DNA of 64,000 nt from Panulirus ornatus. Lineage: Eukaryota; Arthropoda; Malacostraca; Decapoda; Palinuridae. The translations under genes were made by a program, and so were the position numbers. The notes under the pieces are model-generated. The model was not told the DNA's origin. It was given only the letters and a program-made list of their open reading frames with translations, and did no database searches. Positions 12,849 to 25,096 of the stretch are shown here, piece after piece. Positions within the stretch are counted from its first letter, which is position 1, and every line of letters begins with the position of its first letter. The stretch is taken from contig NC_092236.1 in the NCBI RefSeq assembly GCF_036320965.1, positions 13,367,018 to 13,431,017 of the forward strand. Reading direction: 5' to 3'.

Positions 12849-13205
12849 CTTTTGAAGAAATGTTAGGATTAATTTTTCCTTTCCCTCCAATGCGTAAGTT
12901 TTCTTTTATTTTCTTTCATGTTTGTTGTTGGTAGTAGAGTACAAAGGGAATAGAGAGTTTATTTTACAGAGTGTAGGTTACTGTTGCCTGGCTGGAAAAA
13001 TGAGGCAGAAATGAGGCGTACGAGGAAGGAGGAAGGATGAGGAAGAGGGGGAACATGGCTGGGTAAGAAGAGGATGAGGAAGGAGGGATAAGGAAGAGAA
13101 AATAAGGAGATTTGAGGGGAAACAAGACTGAATGGAAGAGAAAGAAACAGGAAAGGAAAAGAAAGAGATACAGCCAGTACGAGGATCGGAAGGAAGAATG
13201 TCTGG

Positions 13206-13404
<199 letters not shown>

Positions 13405-13590
13405 AAGTTGCATTGGGCAAGGGAGAGCCGGCTGGACAGGAGAGTAAGAGTAGGACAAGGGGAAAAATACTGAGTCAGGAAAAAGTCAGGGTAAAAGAGG
13501 ACAACTCACGATGGAACAGAGGGGAAAAAAAAAAGTAAGGAATGTTAGAGGGCATTACCGGGCGAGAGGAGAGGGACCAGAGGAGCAGTG

Positions 13591-14090
13591 CTGTCAGGTC
13601 ACTGGTAAAGTCCTGGGCCACTGGTACAGTGTTGGGTCACTGGTGCGGTGTTGGGCCACTGGTACAGTGTTGGGCCACTGGTACAGTGTTGGGTCACTGG
13701 TAAAGTGCTGGGTCACTGGTGCGGTGTTGGGTCACTGGTAAAGTGCTGGGTCACTGGTGCGGTGTTGGGTCACTGGTAAAGTGCTGAGTCACTGGTGCAG
13801 TGTTGGGTCACTGGTAAAGTGCTGAGTCACTGGTATAGTGTTGGGTCACTGGTACAGTGCTGGGTTACTGGTACAGTGCTGTGTCACTGGTACAGTGCTG
13901 TGTCACTGGTACAGTGCTGTGTCACTGGTACAGTGCTGTGTCACTGTTACAGTGTTGGGTCACTGGTGCAGTGCTGCTGTGTCAGTGAAACGGTGCTGGG
14001 ATACTGGTACAGTTCGGCTGGGTCAATGGTACAGTGATGCTAGGTCACTGCCACTGTGATGCTGGGTCACTCAGGCTACAGTGCTTGGTT
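13591..14090. repeat. 19-bp minisatellite, about 25 copies
   Basis: The unit is TCACTGGTACAGTGTTGGG with variants (GTAAAGTGCTG, GTGCGGTGTTG). CACTGGTACAGTG is close to a palindrome, so each unit could form a small hairpin. Confidence 0.85.
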
Positions 14091-14099
14091 ACCGGAACG

Positions 14100-15424
14100 G
14101 TGACGAGGTCAACTGCAAGAAGCTGATGCATATGATTTTCAGCTTTCAGATTAGCCATACAGGTGTTTGTTAGGTACTAGATTGTACACAGACAGACAGA
14201 CAGACACAGACACAGACACACACACACACACACAATTTACATATGCATGTGCGAAAAAATAGATACACATACATTTTCATACATATATTTACATATGCAG
14301 GTTTGTATATATCCTCTTTCTGTCCCTTTGAAACACCAACCATCCCTCTAGCGGCCCTTTCTTTACTCGGCCTTTTCCCTCTCTGTCACAGCCCTACCCC
14401 CTGCTCGCCTGCAATACCTCACCTTCCTCTCCTCTCAACCACTCCCACACCACACACCTCCCCCCTCCCCAACTTCCTCGAGATATATCCCCTTCCCTCA
14501 TCACACACACACACACACCCCCATCCTTCCCCAATACACACCCTCACCCTCATCCTCGAATCATGAATCAGTCTCTCTCTAGTCAGAGGATAAAGAACTG
14601 TTATTGTGCTAAGGCTGGTATACATTTCAGAGGAGCCCTGTGCTGCTGGTTGGTGCTGGTGCTGGCGGTGTCGGTGCTCCTGCTGGCGGTGTCGGTGCTC
14701 CTGCCGGTGTTCTGATCTATTCTCCTCATTGTTCTCACTTTTCCCTCCCTCATCTTTTGTTGATTTCCAACAATGCAATTGTTGATTTCTAGCAATACAA
14801 TAGTGAAGGCATTCTCAAGTTTCTTCTCTCCTCCAGCCCTCCCGATATTCCTGGTTTGTTTACCTTTACAGATATTTGTCGGGAAATGTCTCTCGTATTC
14901 CAGGGCCGAAATTCCAGCCACTGCAGGAGTGAAGGATTTAAATGTAGCATGTGTGATGTGTCGCTTTTATCCTTCCCTTTTCAGCTGTGTTCGACGCTAC
15001 TGATATATATTTTTTTCCCCTCATTCTAACTTAGCCTCATCCTCCTTCTCCTACTCCCCATGCGAATACTAATAACCATAATTATCAATGCTTACGAAAA
15101 ATGCCTTAAGTATACGCTGAAAGACTTTCGAAAAAAAAGATAATGAAACATTATGTTCTCTTTACAGGCCATGTTACTGCTAATCGTATTCAAGCACATG
15201 AGTGCGTCTCGTAAGAGAATCTGGAATTTACGTTTCCTCAGCGTGCCTTCAGCCATTTCATACGGCCGTCTCAGGGCTTGGATCTAGCCTCAGCCAACTG
15301 ACCAAATGTGCTCCCGCCTCCTTCCTCCATAGGGCGTGACCTCTGTTATCACAATACACGAACCGGAGAAAAAGAAATAAGGGATAATGTCTTGTCTCCG
15401 ATACGTTTTCTGATGTATTATTGA
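14100..15424. other. Non-coding DNA with CA and C-rich stretches
   Basis: A (CAGA)/(CA) stretch lies at 14190-14235 and a C/A-rich stretch at 14395-14560. A GGTGCTGCTGG/GGTGTCGGTGCTCCT repeat of about 24 bases lies at 14640-14712. No gene. Confidence 0.5.
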
Positions 15425-15543
15425 GGCAGGCCTCACACAGGCACACGGTCACAACATGACCCCACTTCTTGACCCTCTGGGTCCCTCCCGGTGGACGTGG
15501 CCAGCTTCCTGAGTGATGTGGACGAAGCAGAAGAGGAGGAATA
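15425..15543 (+). pseudogene. Possible LINE C-terminal tail remnant
   Basis: A frame ending at the TAG near 15543 reads PVDVASFLSDVDEAEEEE. One base out of frame just upstream is CTCTGGGTC (LWV), giving an LWVxPVDVASFL-like ending of the kind found in LINE RT proteins (compare 45014-45253). Only about 30 residues support this, with a frameshift, so it may be coincidence. Confidence 0.3.
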
Positions 15544-15780
15544 GACGGAGGAAGAGGAGGAGGAGGAGAGAAGAGAGGAAAAGTGATGGAGGAGGGAGGG
15601 TTTGGGATGTAAATCATGTAAGAGGGATGATAGCTTGATCAATATACAGTTCACGAGATAATGAGAGATAAAGTATACGTAAACACAGCCTCATCCCGTG
15701 CCTGGCGTGAAGAGGGAGCCAGCTGCACCATCTGGGTGCACTCCCCACAGCTGGTAAAGCATTATCACCAACTGGTTTTA

Positions 15781-15782
15781 GT

Positions 15783-15861
<79 letters not shown>

Positions 15862-15868
15862 CGCGCGT
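15781..15868. repeat. (GT)n-(GC)n microsatellite
   Basis: GT repeats end in 15 bases of GC repeat, a Z-DNA-prone combination. Confidence 0.9.
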
Positions 15869-16373
15869 GAGTCCTCAGCTGGTACAACACTACTAGCTCT
15901 TGATCGCTCGTCATCATATGGTTTTAACGTGTGCCTCAGATGGGTCACCTCTACAACCAGCTGGCTCTAGTGCGCACGACAGTGCCCTCTATGATCACCA
16001 CCACCACTGCCACCTGGCGTTAGCATGTAAGCCAGGTGGTTCGACTCCACTAGGCTCTGGTGTATGTCCTTCACCTGCTTCCGGTTTATGACACAGTTGG
16101 CACATTTCCAAGACCATCTGGCCCTGGTGTTTGCTCCAGCTGGTTCACACCCCCATCACCCGGCCTTAACATATGCCTCAGATGGCTCGACCTGAAGCGT
16201 GTATCTTGGCTAGTTCCCTTCCAGCGTCTCTCGGCTCTGTAGCAAGATGGTCCACCCACCCAACACACACACACATACTCCGTCATCAGAGTCATCTGGC
16301 CCTCTCTCCACCACTACCATTATCTGACCCCGGCACCAAGAACATCTGGCCACGATCGCGTCATTCAACCCGC

Positions 16374-16865
16374 ATCAGTATCCAGTACTCTACATTCAGT
16401 ATCCAGTACTCTACATTCAGTATCCAGTACTCCACATTCAGTATCCAGTACTCCATATTCAGTATCCAGTACTCCATATTCAGTATCCAGTACTCCATAT
16501 TCAGTATCCAGTACTCCATATTCAGTATCCAGTACTCCATATTCAGTATCCAGTACTCCATATTCAGTATCCAGTACTCCATATTCAGTATCCAGTACTC
16601 CATATTCAGTATCCAGTACTCCACATTCAGTATCCAGTACTCCACATTCAGTATCCAGTACTCTACATTCGGTATCCAGTACTCCATATTCAGTATCCAG
16701 TACTCCCATATTCAGTATTCAGTACTCCATATTCAGTATCCAGTACTCCATATTCAGTATTCAGTACTCCATATTCAGTATCCAGTACTCCATATTCAGT
16801 ATCCAGTACTCCATATTCAGTATCCAGTACTCCATATTCAGTATCCAGTACTCCATATTCTTCAG
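16374..16865. repeat. 21-bp minisatellite, about 23 copies
   Basis: AGTATCCAGTACTCCATATTC repeated, unrelated to the GTACCGTCGTGCTC family. The codon-length period gives a 291-codon FSIQYS frame and long minus-strand frames, none gene-like. Confidence 0.9.
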
Positions 16866-16974
16866 TATCTACACAACGCAGGCTTGGATACCCTATCTCT
16901 TCCGAAAGTCTCGTCGGCCCTCATTCCCGGTATTCCTAACCACACATACTTTTTCTCTCAAGGACAAACACTCT

Positions 16975-17195
16975 ATTCCCCCTACAGCTCAATCCATTCC
17001 CCTGTACCTCACTCTATTCCCTTGTACCTCACTCCACTCCCCCTGTAATTCGCTCCATTCCCATGCATCTCACTCCATTCCTTTGTACCTCACTCAATTC
17101 CCCTGCATCTCACTCCATTCCCATGCATCTCACTCCATTCCCTTGTACCTCACTCCACTCCCCCGCAACTCACTCCACTCCCAAGCCACTCGCGC
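16975..17195. repeat. 20-bp degenerate minisatellite
   Basis: CTCACTCCATTCCCCTGTAC and variants, about ten copies. Confidence 0.8.
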
Positions 17196-17521
17196 ACTTT
17201 TCCCTTCTCCCTAATACGGTGGCCTGTCCACTTCTATTATCCAATTTCCTCTATATTTGCTTCCTAAAGTGTTTTTCAGGTACAGCGCCTCCCTGGACCA
17301 GGGCCGTCTCTCGTGTCTTCACCGTTTCCTTACGACATTTCTCTATCATTCCTTCAACTACACCCAAGTGGTTATAAAATCCCCGTTGCTCCATCGTTTT
17401 TCGCACAGGTCTCATGGAGAGGCACCGCAGCGGTGCTTCTCAGCGTTCCTCTCAAAATGTTGAGTTACCAGTTTAAGTTACAAGTTCCTTGTTTATCTCG
17501 ACACCCACAGAGACACTCACC

Positions 17522-17527
<6 letters not shown>

Positions 17528-17606
<79 letters not shown>
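17528..17606. repeat. (GT)n microsatellite
   Basis: About 79 bases. Confidence 0.95.
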
Positions 17607-17607
<1 letters not shown>

Positions 17608-17833
17608 GTTTTTAAACTCTCAATCGAGGTGCAATTATGAACCATCAGCACGTAGCGTCATAGACCACAGAGCAAATCCTCCTCAATTATTACCGTGTTT
17701 TTCCCAGTGTCCTCGGCAACCCATCCCTGTTCTTCATGAGATGGTAGCGCCATGTGAACATCCTCGTAGGAGTTTGATCTCGTTCAGTAAACTGTTGAAC
17801 GTCTATGCTCGCGAGCGTTTAGTGTTCCCCTGG

Positions 17834-17903
17834 GGGAGGAGGAGGAAGAGGAGGAGGAGGAGGAGGAGGAGGAGGAGGAGGAGGAGGAGGAGGAGGAGGA
17901 GGA
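17834..17903. repeat. (GGA)n microsatellite
   Basis: Poly-Arg or poly-Ser frames here are artefacts. Confidence 0.95.
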
Positions 17904-18269
17904 CCGGTTATCTGAAGAAAAATAGAAAGACGTGCAGACTGAAAACCAATCAGCTATGCCTAAATCCGTCGCTGGTAATGGCATCAGCTGCAGTCCTCTG
18001 TCTATCTTATGATTCCTAAGCCACCTTAAATCTTTGGGAGGACGAAGGGGGCGACCTTTGAGCACGAAGGGCATGACCCTTCTATGTGACGACGCGATCT
18101 TTACACATGAACCCCCCCCCCCCCACCCCCCCGGCTAAAAGGAGAGATCAAAGGGTCAGGCCATCGTATCCAGGGGGCATCCGAACCCTTGTACTTGAGG
18201 ACCGAACCGACGTTGTTGCTCAAGGGAAGAATAAATTCATTCATCGTACTTTAAGCTACGAACGTTTGA

Positions 18270-18405
18270 AAAAAAAAAAAATATGACTTTTCGTTTGGCT
18301 TTTGCCACTTCACATTAAAAAAAACATACGACTTTTCGTCTGGCTTTTGTTTCTTTACATGAAAAAAAGAAGGAAGACTTATCGTTTGGCTTTTGCGTCT
18401 TTTCT
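18270..18405. repeat. Three-copy tandem repeat, about 50-60 bp
   Basis: GACTTTTCGTTTGGCTTTTG occurs three times (near 18285, 18330 and 18378, with small changes), each after an A-run. Confidence 0.75.
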
Positions 18406-18738
18406 AGAGACGCAGGAAGTGCAGCCAAAACTTCTTCCCCCTGCCCTTCCCCCACGAACATTTCTGATTGTGTTTGCGCCGCCCCCAGAGCCCCCTCTCT
18501 CCCCCTCTTACTCCTGTCCTCCCCCCGAAAAAAATAAAAGAAGAGCGCAACCCCCAGGAAATCTCATTGCTGTTGGCATAAACTTCCATTTGTAGCGTTT
18601 TACCCAGTTTGTTACTGCCTTTCCTTATGGCAGTATTCCGGCGAGTATCATGGATTTTATTCTAAAATGTACCCCAACCCAATTCCAGAAACGCATATGC
18701 TCGTTTTCCGTGTCTGTCCCTTTTGTCTGTCTGTCCTT

Positions 18739-18740
<2 letters not shown>

Positions 18741-18789
<49 letters not shown>

Positions 18790-18798
18790 ACCTCTTTG

Positions 18799-18843
<45 letters not shown>

Positions 18844-18867
18844 TGCGTGCGTGCGTGCGTGCGTGGC

Positions 18868-18921
<54 letters not shown>
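18741..18921. repeat. Compound (CT)n-(GT)n-(GTGC)n-(GT)n microsatellite
   Basis: CT to 18787, GT from 18801, GCGT repeats 18839-18870, GT again to 18921. Confidence 0.95.
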
Positions 18922-18922
<1 letters not shown>

Positions 18923-18929
18923 TTCTTCA

Positions 18930-20140
18930 CATTCGTCTGTCTGTCTCTCTTTTCCTACCTTTGTCTGTCTGTCTGTCTCTTCCTCTGTCATCCTTGACCT
19001 CTTCTCTTCTTTCTCTCCCTCTCACTTTTCTTCATCCCTTCCTTCCTCTCTTACCTCTACCCCATCTTATCTTCCACCTTTCTCTCTTCCCTCCACCTCA
19101 CTCTTTAAAAACCTCTCGTTCGTCGGAGATAATAACGCAGCAAACAGGAGATCCATCCCTGTTCCTCAGCCTCTTGGAGAAGACCCCTCCATAAAGACAC
19201 AACGAGGGTAAGACCCACCCAGTGTCCCACCATCATGCAAAGACCGTACACAGGTACCTTGAGGACAAGACCCTATCTATGTTCTAGCGTGTTGGAGAAG
19301 ACGTCACGGAGCTACACTGAAAGTATGACCCTGTTACACACTCTCTTAAGTCAGCATCTTGGAAGTAGACTCGACAAGAGTACATTAAATGCAAGACCAT
19401 GTTACTCAGCAGCATCTCGAAGAGGAAGGTCCTCTTGAAGGAAACTGAATGCAAGACTATGTCTACCCCGAGCGTCTAGGAGAAGATCCTCCGTAGGACT
19501 ACATCTGACACCAGAAAATGTCAAGCGTCACGAGGTGCTGCTGGCTGAGCACAGCCTCGGCAGGAGACACAGGGTATCTCTGTCTTACGTAACCTCCCGA
19601 CTCCCCTTCCTTATTCGGAAGCTCACAGGAACAAGGAACGATGTAATTTCCCCGTTGAAGAATGTTTACAAATGCGTTTTTCCCATGACGTTTAGGACTT
19701 CCTTGTATCTCTGATCTCACAGGATCTGCTTTACGTAAGTGGGGGGAACAACAAGTCAAAAAAACAAACACACAGACAGTTGTACTAAGGTGATTTTTTT
19801 TTTAAGGTAATCGTTATCATACGTCTGGCTTTAGGTACACAAAAGAAAATTTCTAAATATCCCTAAAAAAATTACAATAACAAAAGTATTTGTTATGATT
19901 TGTAGATGGAGCAAAACTGGAGCTATACTTCCAAACCCCTGATGTTGTGTATAATTCTTCTACTGGTTGTAAGACAGTAGCGCTCCATCCATTTAACTGG
20001 GAAGACCAAAGACAACCCTCTTATTTTTCTTGTGTGGCCGGAGAAGATGAAGCCTCCACATTTCTTACAGAGGATGGGATGGTGGGAGGTACTGTAGTAC
20101 ATGGGAGTGGGAGAAAGGTGTCACGCGGGAGAAAAAAGGG
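18930..20140. other. Non-coding DNA, CT-rich at the left
   Basis: A pyrimidine-rich run to about 19110, then unique DNA. Words such as GGAGAAGA(C/T)C recur loosely at 19170-19490 (about every 60-75 bases), possibly a very old tandem repeat. Confidence 0.45.
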
Positions 20141-20143
20141 GAT

Positions 20144-20328
20144 TACGGAAAGGATGAGATGGGAGAGAATGGGAAAGGATGAGATGGGAGAGAATGGGAA
20201 AGGATGAGATGGGAGAGCATGGGAAAGGATGAGATGGGAGAGAATGGGAAAGGATGAGATGGGAGAGAATGGGAAAGGTTGAGATGGGAGAGAATGGGAA
20301 AGGATGAGATGGGAGAGAATGGGAAAGG
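20144..20328. repeat. 25-bp minisatellite, about 7 copies
   Basis: GATGAGATGGGAGAGAATGG+GAAAG, nearly identical copies. Confidence 0.9.
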
Positions 20329-20518
20329 TGATGGATGACCCACGCGAATCATCCTTGCGCCTTTAGATGACCCTTTTAGAACACTGTCTCAGAGAACCAA
20401 ACGTGTGTGACAGTTGTAGAAGCAATCACGAACGTTTCAAGCCACGCACTCACGGCGATAATCTTCCTTAAATAGATAAGATTATCATCGACAAAAAATG
20501 AGGTTACAAAACACACGG

Positions 20519-20575
20519 CGGAGGAGGAGGAGGAGGAGGAGGAGGAGGTGGTGGAGGAGGAGGAGGTGGAGGAGC
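20519..20575. repeat. (GGA)n microsatellite
   Basis: GGA with GGT interruptions. Confidence 0.9.
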
Positions 20576-20610
20576 ATGTTTACATAAGGTGTCTTCAATT
20601 AACTATCCGG

Positions 20611-20613
<3 letters not shown>

Positions 20614-20681
<68 letters not shown>
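20614..20681. repeat. (CT)n microsatellite
   Basis: About 68 bases. Confidence 0.95.
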
Positions 20682-20684
<3 letters not shown>

Positions 20685-21015
20685 CATTACTCAGGAGGCA
20701 TATTAAGTTCTTCTCCCCCCCCCCCCGCTTGATTTATCTTCGTTCACGAATATTTTGCATAATTATTCATGTTTACGAGTGTGTCTCAGGTGATGTCCAC
20801 CAAGGAAAAAATCTCTTAAAGGCAGCACGCAATTTGGTCATACAGACGTGAGTCTGGCGTGATCTCGAACCTTGTGGTCAAAACTTCTCACTCATTTATA
20901 TACACATCTTGCAGGACAGGAGGTCATGTGACACACTGTGGCCTTGGGCTTCACGTGGGCCAGACGAATTACTGATTTCTAATGTATAAAAAGACACGAG
21001 AAACATATATACGAA

Positions 21016-21018
<3 letters not shown>

Positions 21019-21070
<52 letters not shown>
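21019..21070. repeat. (CA)n microsatellite
   Basis: About 52 bases. Confidence 0.95.
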
Positions 21071-21073
<3 letters not shown>

Positions 21074-21322
21074 CTCAAAGAGGTTACAAATCGTGGACAT
21101 TATGCAAAAATTATGTAAAACACATTGAGAAATGGAACTCAGGAACCATGTACAAGGGCACTTTGCTGAAGGGTTCTGCGAAACTGACGAAGGAGGAGCA
21201 GGAGTGTGGATACCTTGAACCACAAACACTGAGGGAACAGCGACCACGGGGTTAAGCTGGTCAGCTAAAGACCAACTAATCAAGCTACGAGATACAGAGG
21301 AAAGAGTTGCAGAGGACAATGC

Positions 21323-21326
21323 ATAT

Positions 21327-21398
<72 letters not shown>
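21323..21398. repeat. (TA)n-(TG)n microsatellite
   Basis: TA repeats followed by TG repeats. Confidence 0.95.
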
Positions 21399-21745
21399 AG
21401 ATGGTGAATGACAAGTTTTAAAAAGCGTTTCCAAAGTGGAAGACTCAGTAGCTCCAACGTGAGTGAGATGGAATGGGTAGGAGGTCTTGGAAAGCACTGA
21501 AATGTTTAGAAAAGACATATATAGACTACAACAGGACCTCACGGAGCGGAGGAAGCTTCTGCATATGTACTGAAATGCGCAGATAAGCTTGACATGCATC
21601 TTGGGGACGGAGAAAGTGCCACGGGCTGCAGAAGAGGCCAAATGTCGTCGTATCCGTACGTAAAGAAAAGCTTCTTGGTTGATGCTATGAATTACAAACA
21701 AATGTGATGTGTAGAACACTGGGAAAGATAGGTTGAAAGCAGCAA

Positions 21746-21746
<1 letters not shown>

Positions 21747-21792
<46 letters not shown>

Positions 21793-21810
21793 GATCTATC
21801 TACCTATCTT
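21747..21810. repeat. (CTAT)n microsatellite
   Basis: About 15 tetranucleotide units with one CGAT variant. Confidence 0.95.
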
Positions 21811-21949
21811 CATCACAGTGATGCTCTGTGCTGCTAATCGAAGAGATGTCGATCGTCTACCTACAAGAGAGCTGAGCCACTGGACACGAAAAAAAGTACG
21901 TCAAAATCACATGAAAAACTAGAAAAAAAAAGAAGAAAAAAAGAAATTT

Positions 21950-22005
21950 GCTCGGCTCTAATGACCTCGAGATAATACTGGAGTCCCGTGTTCGAATCCC
22001 ATAAC
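21950..22005 (+). mobile_element. Possible tRNA-derived SINE head
   Basis: GTTCGAATCCC (near 21991) matches a Pol III box B, and CTCGGCTCTAATGACCTCG about 40 bases upstream is a loose box A. Only weak support; no A-tail or second copy was found. Confidence 0.25.
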
Positions 22006-22259
22006 ACTGCCGGCTGCCTCCCACGGGATCGCCCGCCCCAGCCAAGGTCCGCAGGGGAAGATCGCGTTTCATGTGTTAAAAATCTCGTCGAGGATTCTTT
22101 AATCAGGCTGAATTGTTGGACGTCTAATAGCCATGGATCTCCCACGTTCCCCGATCCTATTCCCGAGGCACGCCAGGATAGGCTCCCCGTGCCTCCTCCT
22201 CCACCTCCTTCCCATCCTCCCCCTTGGATTTTAAAGGATTCTGGGAGGAATCTCCTTTA

Positions 22260-24470
22260 ATCCCCTGGATCATTAATTTTCATCGACATCAATGGTGTTG
22301 ATGGTTCTCTTTTCCTTATGGTCGTCTGATCAAGGCCAGTCCAAGCTCAAGTCTTCAGGGGAAGGTAGACTGAGGATGTTACTGAATCAATGCCTTTCTC
22401 TGATGTGGCTTTTGGAGAATGCTCCAGTAGGCAAGCGTCGGTCTGATCCCCAAAGAAGAAGAAGATAAGACGAGTTGGCGAGGACACTCGCACTGGGATA
22501 CTGATTCCTCAAGCATGCCAGATGGGTGGACGTCCTTCGTGGCATCCTAAAATTTCCCATCACTGCCAAACCATCTCTGAGCTGTCTGTCCCTCATCATT
22601 GGTGGGTGCAGCCTTCCCTCCTCGTATCATCATTATCAGGTTAACAGAAATAGAAAATAAAGGTGCGCGTCAGACCTCTGCTCATAAATCGTAAATCATT
22701 CTGGTATAACTGACAAACGCCACGTAATCTACATGGCACATTCGAGCGGCGACGGGACCGCCAAATTGGTCGCAGTCAGGAAATAAATTAATCATTTCCT
22801 CGTGCTGCTCCACACATTCATTGATATATTGTTGGGGATATGATACAACTTTCATCATAGCGAGACCCAGATACTGCTGGTGCATAAGCTCGTGAAGATA
22901 GATTGGCTCCCAGACGCGTGGCGATCCAGGCAAATGTTTCCGCAATGATAATGTGAGAAAGGATTTTGCTTGCGGCAGAATCAGCGGAAGTATTCTTGGT
23001 GATGGTAAATCCCCTACGTGACTCGATATTAACAGCAACCCTGGGATATTGTGCGATTGGTAAATCCGCGACAGCTAGACTGGTGCTGAAGTTGTCGTTA
23101 AAGTACTAACAACACAGGACTGATGGTTTAGTGGTAGTTGACAGTGTCATACTCTTACCACACACGAACGGTGCTTTACTTAGCTTATATACACACAGTG
23201 GGTCGTGGACGGCCATCTTATGCAATGATTATGTAAAAGACCCCATCCTCCTCCTCCTCCTCCTACTCACTTACGCTCCTCGCTATTTGCAGTGGACAAC
23301 GTTCTTATTCTTGTCCATTTGAGTCCCAAACCCACACCTACACACTCTGCCTCTTCCAGTTCTTTCTCTCATCTCTTATTGCCCGTGACCGCTGAACATC
23401 ATGAGATGTTCAGAGGATGTTCTCCCAACTACCGTGCGTTGTTGGGAGCTCGGAACCTCTGGGTCTAATGTTGACTCGGCTAACGAGGAAGAGGGTGGGA
23501 CTCAGGCAACACCAGTATTGACCCCACCCACGTCTCCAGTTATTCCATGTGACCTGCACCTTTTCTCGGTTCACCTCCTCAACATCTACTGCCCTGAGGG
23601 TTGATTCTTCCCTCGCCGGAACACCACCTGACCATCGCTTCTGATACCCTACAGTCCTGCTGGCTAATGTGTTCACTAGCAACGTAGTTATGACAGTCAT
23701 AATCCACGACGCCAGTGAATCTCATGATTCATCTCTGCTTCAACCGCAGTTCACCTGATCAATGTTGTGGGTCCTCTCTAGAACTGGGGTTTATTGAGGT
23801 TCTTAAGTTATTGGGAACTTGAATTAAGCATATAAAAGTGCTAGAAAAGAAATATGATAGTACACCTTCGTGTAGAAAAGAAATATACTGGTATATCTTC
23901 GTCGTAAGTATGCTATCCTGCTATGTTTCTCATCTCTCTCATTTGTCTTCAGCAGCCTCGTAAGACAACCGCTGGTCCTTTGATGTTTCCATTCCTCTGT
24001 ATATCAATGACTTCCTTTGTACTGTGGTCTGTCGCAGCGTTTGACGACCTCATCTCCTGCAAGTTACGGTAGGATGGGGTTTAGCCTCACTGGGGACATT
24101 TTCAAGGTTTACCACAGGGAGCAGCTGCTGCGTAACTATCTAGCACCAGTTCTTTCATTGGCACACCAGTTACTAATGACCTCCGCACCTGTTGTTAATG
24201 ACCTAGAGTCCGACGGTGATTAAGGCAAGAGTGTTCCAATGTTCTGGTCTCGCGTGTCCAACAATGTTCAGTTTGATGGATCCATTCAGGGGCCATAAAT
24301 GCTTTACAGTGTAACTTTTAGCCCCGACGTTCCACGACTGTGGTAATTACCAGCAGTCCCGCTCTCTTGGTGTCGTTAATGCTCTGCTAATCAGGTCGGT
24401 GCTGGGGAAGGAATAAATGAGTCCAAAGGTCGCATAATATGAAGGCTACAAGGTGTGCTAATTAGAGACG
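22260..24470. other. Mostly unique DNA
   Basis: Contains an unrecognised minus-strand frame at 22682-23038. AGAAAAGAAATAT(G/A) recurs at 23843 and 23876. No repeats of note. Confidence 0.5.
22682..23038 (-). CDS. Unrecognised open frame, 118 codons
   Basis: One of the few longer frames not explained by a repeat. The predicted protein has a mixed, gene-like composition, with a Pro/Leu-rich start, then VWEPIYLHELMHQQYLGLAM, Cys and His residues in NECVEQHEE and FPDCDQFGG, and an end YVAFVSYTRMIYDL. HELMH superficially recalls the HExxH zinc-protease motif but lacks the second His in place (HELMH is H-E-L-M-H, and no supporting third ligand pattern is evident). No signal peptide, no known family, no clear promoter or poly(A) signal. 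It could be an exon, a retroelement fragment or chance. Confidence 0.25.
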   Translation of the reverse strand: MLLISSHVGDLPSPRILPLILPQAKSFLTLSLRKHLPGSPRVWEPIYLHELMHQQYLGLAMMKVVSYPQQYINECVEQHEEMINLFPDCDQFGGPVAARMCHVDYVAFVSYTRMIYDL

Positions 24471-24471
24471 C

Positions 24472-24472
<1 letters not shown>

Positions 24473-24531
<59 letters not shown>
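24473..24531. repeat. (TA)n microsatellite
   Basis: Left boundary of the inverted SINE pair. Confidence 0.95.
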
Positions 24532-24534
<3 letters not shown>

Positions 24535-24763
24535 CCCTGGGGATAGGGGATTAAGAATACTTCCCACGTATTCCCTGCGTGTCGTAGAAGGCGACTAAAA
24601 GGGGAGGGAGCGGGGGGCTGGAAATCCTCCCCTCTCGTTTTTTTTTTTTTTTTTCCCAAAAGAAGGAACAGAGGGGGCCAGGTGAGGATATTCCAAAAAA
24701 GGCCCGGTCCTCTGTTCTTAACGCTACCTCGCTAACGCGGGAAATGGCGAATACTTTAAAAGA

Positions 24764-24772
<9 letters not shown>
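24532..24772 (+). mobile_element. SINE-like element, full-length copy
   Basis: About 240 bases. It opens with the small palindrome TATCCCTGGGGATA, has a G-rich block (GGGGAGGGAGCGGGGGGCTG), a T-run, CCAAAAGAAGGAACAGAG, then the tail GCTACCTCGCTAACGCGGGA plus AATGGCGAATA and A-rich sequence. The same order recurs at 45481 (+), 24811 (-) and in shorter form at 49146 (+), 12651 (-) and 2173 (+). I saw no convincing RNA polymerase III box A or B, so 'SINE' rests on length, A-rich tail, copy number and a tail shared with the LINE at 52637. It is flanked by (TA)n. Confidence 0.7.

Positions 24773-24810
<38 letters not shown>
24773..24810. repeat. (TA)n between inverted SINE copies
   Basis: This is the loop of the potential hairpin. 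Confidence 0.95.
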
Positions 24811-24827
<17 letters not shown>

Positions 24828-25052
24828 CCATACTATTCGCCATTTCCCGCGATAGCGAGGTAGCGTTAAGAACAGAGGACTGGGCCTTTGAGGGAATATC
24901 CTCACCTGGCCCCCTTCTCTGTTCCTTCTTTTGGAAAATTAAAAAAAAACGTGAGGGGAGGATTTCCAGCCCCCCGCTCCCTTCCCTTTTAGTCGCCTTC
25001 TACAACACGCAGGGAATACGTGGGAAGTATTCTTTCTCCCCTATCCCCAGGG

Positions 25053-25055
<3 letters not shown>
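24811..25055 (-). mobile_element. SINE-like element, full-length inverted copy
   Basis: This is the reverse-complement partner of 24532-24772, separated from it only by about 38 bases of (TA)n. Reading minus, it starts TATCCCCAGGGATA-like at 25055, contains the G-rich block and ends in AATGGCGAATAGTATGG followed by an A-run (T-run 24811-24827 on plus). It is closely similar to its partner, so the two could fold into a long hairpin. Confidence 0.7.

Positions 25056-25093
<38 letters not shown>
25056..25093. repeat. (TA)n microsatellite
   Basis: Right boundary of the inverted SINE pair. Confidence 0.95.

Positions 25094-25096
<3 letters not shown>

Noticed and set aside
16173..17048. 291-codon frame with FSIQYS repeats
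   Set aside because: Created by a 21-bp minisatellite; both strands stay open and there is no start context, domain or codon bias.
22900..22935. HExxH-type zinc-protease motif in the 22682-23038 frame (HELMH)
   Set aside because: A five-residue match alone; no third ligand or surrounding family motif is visible.
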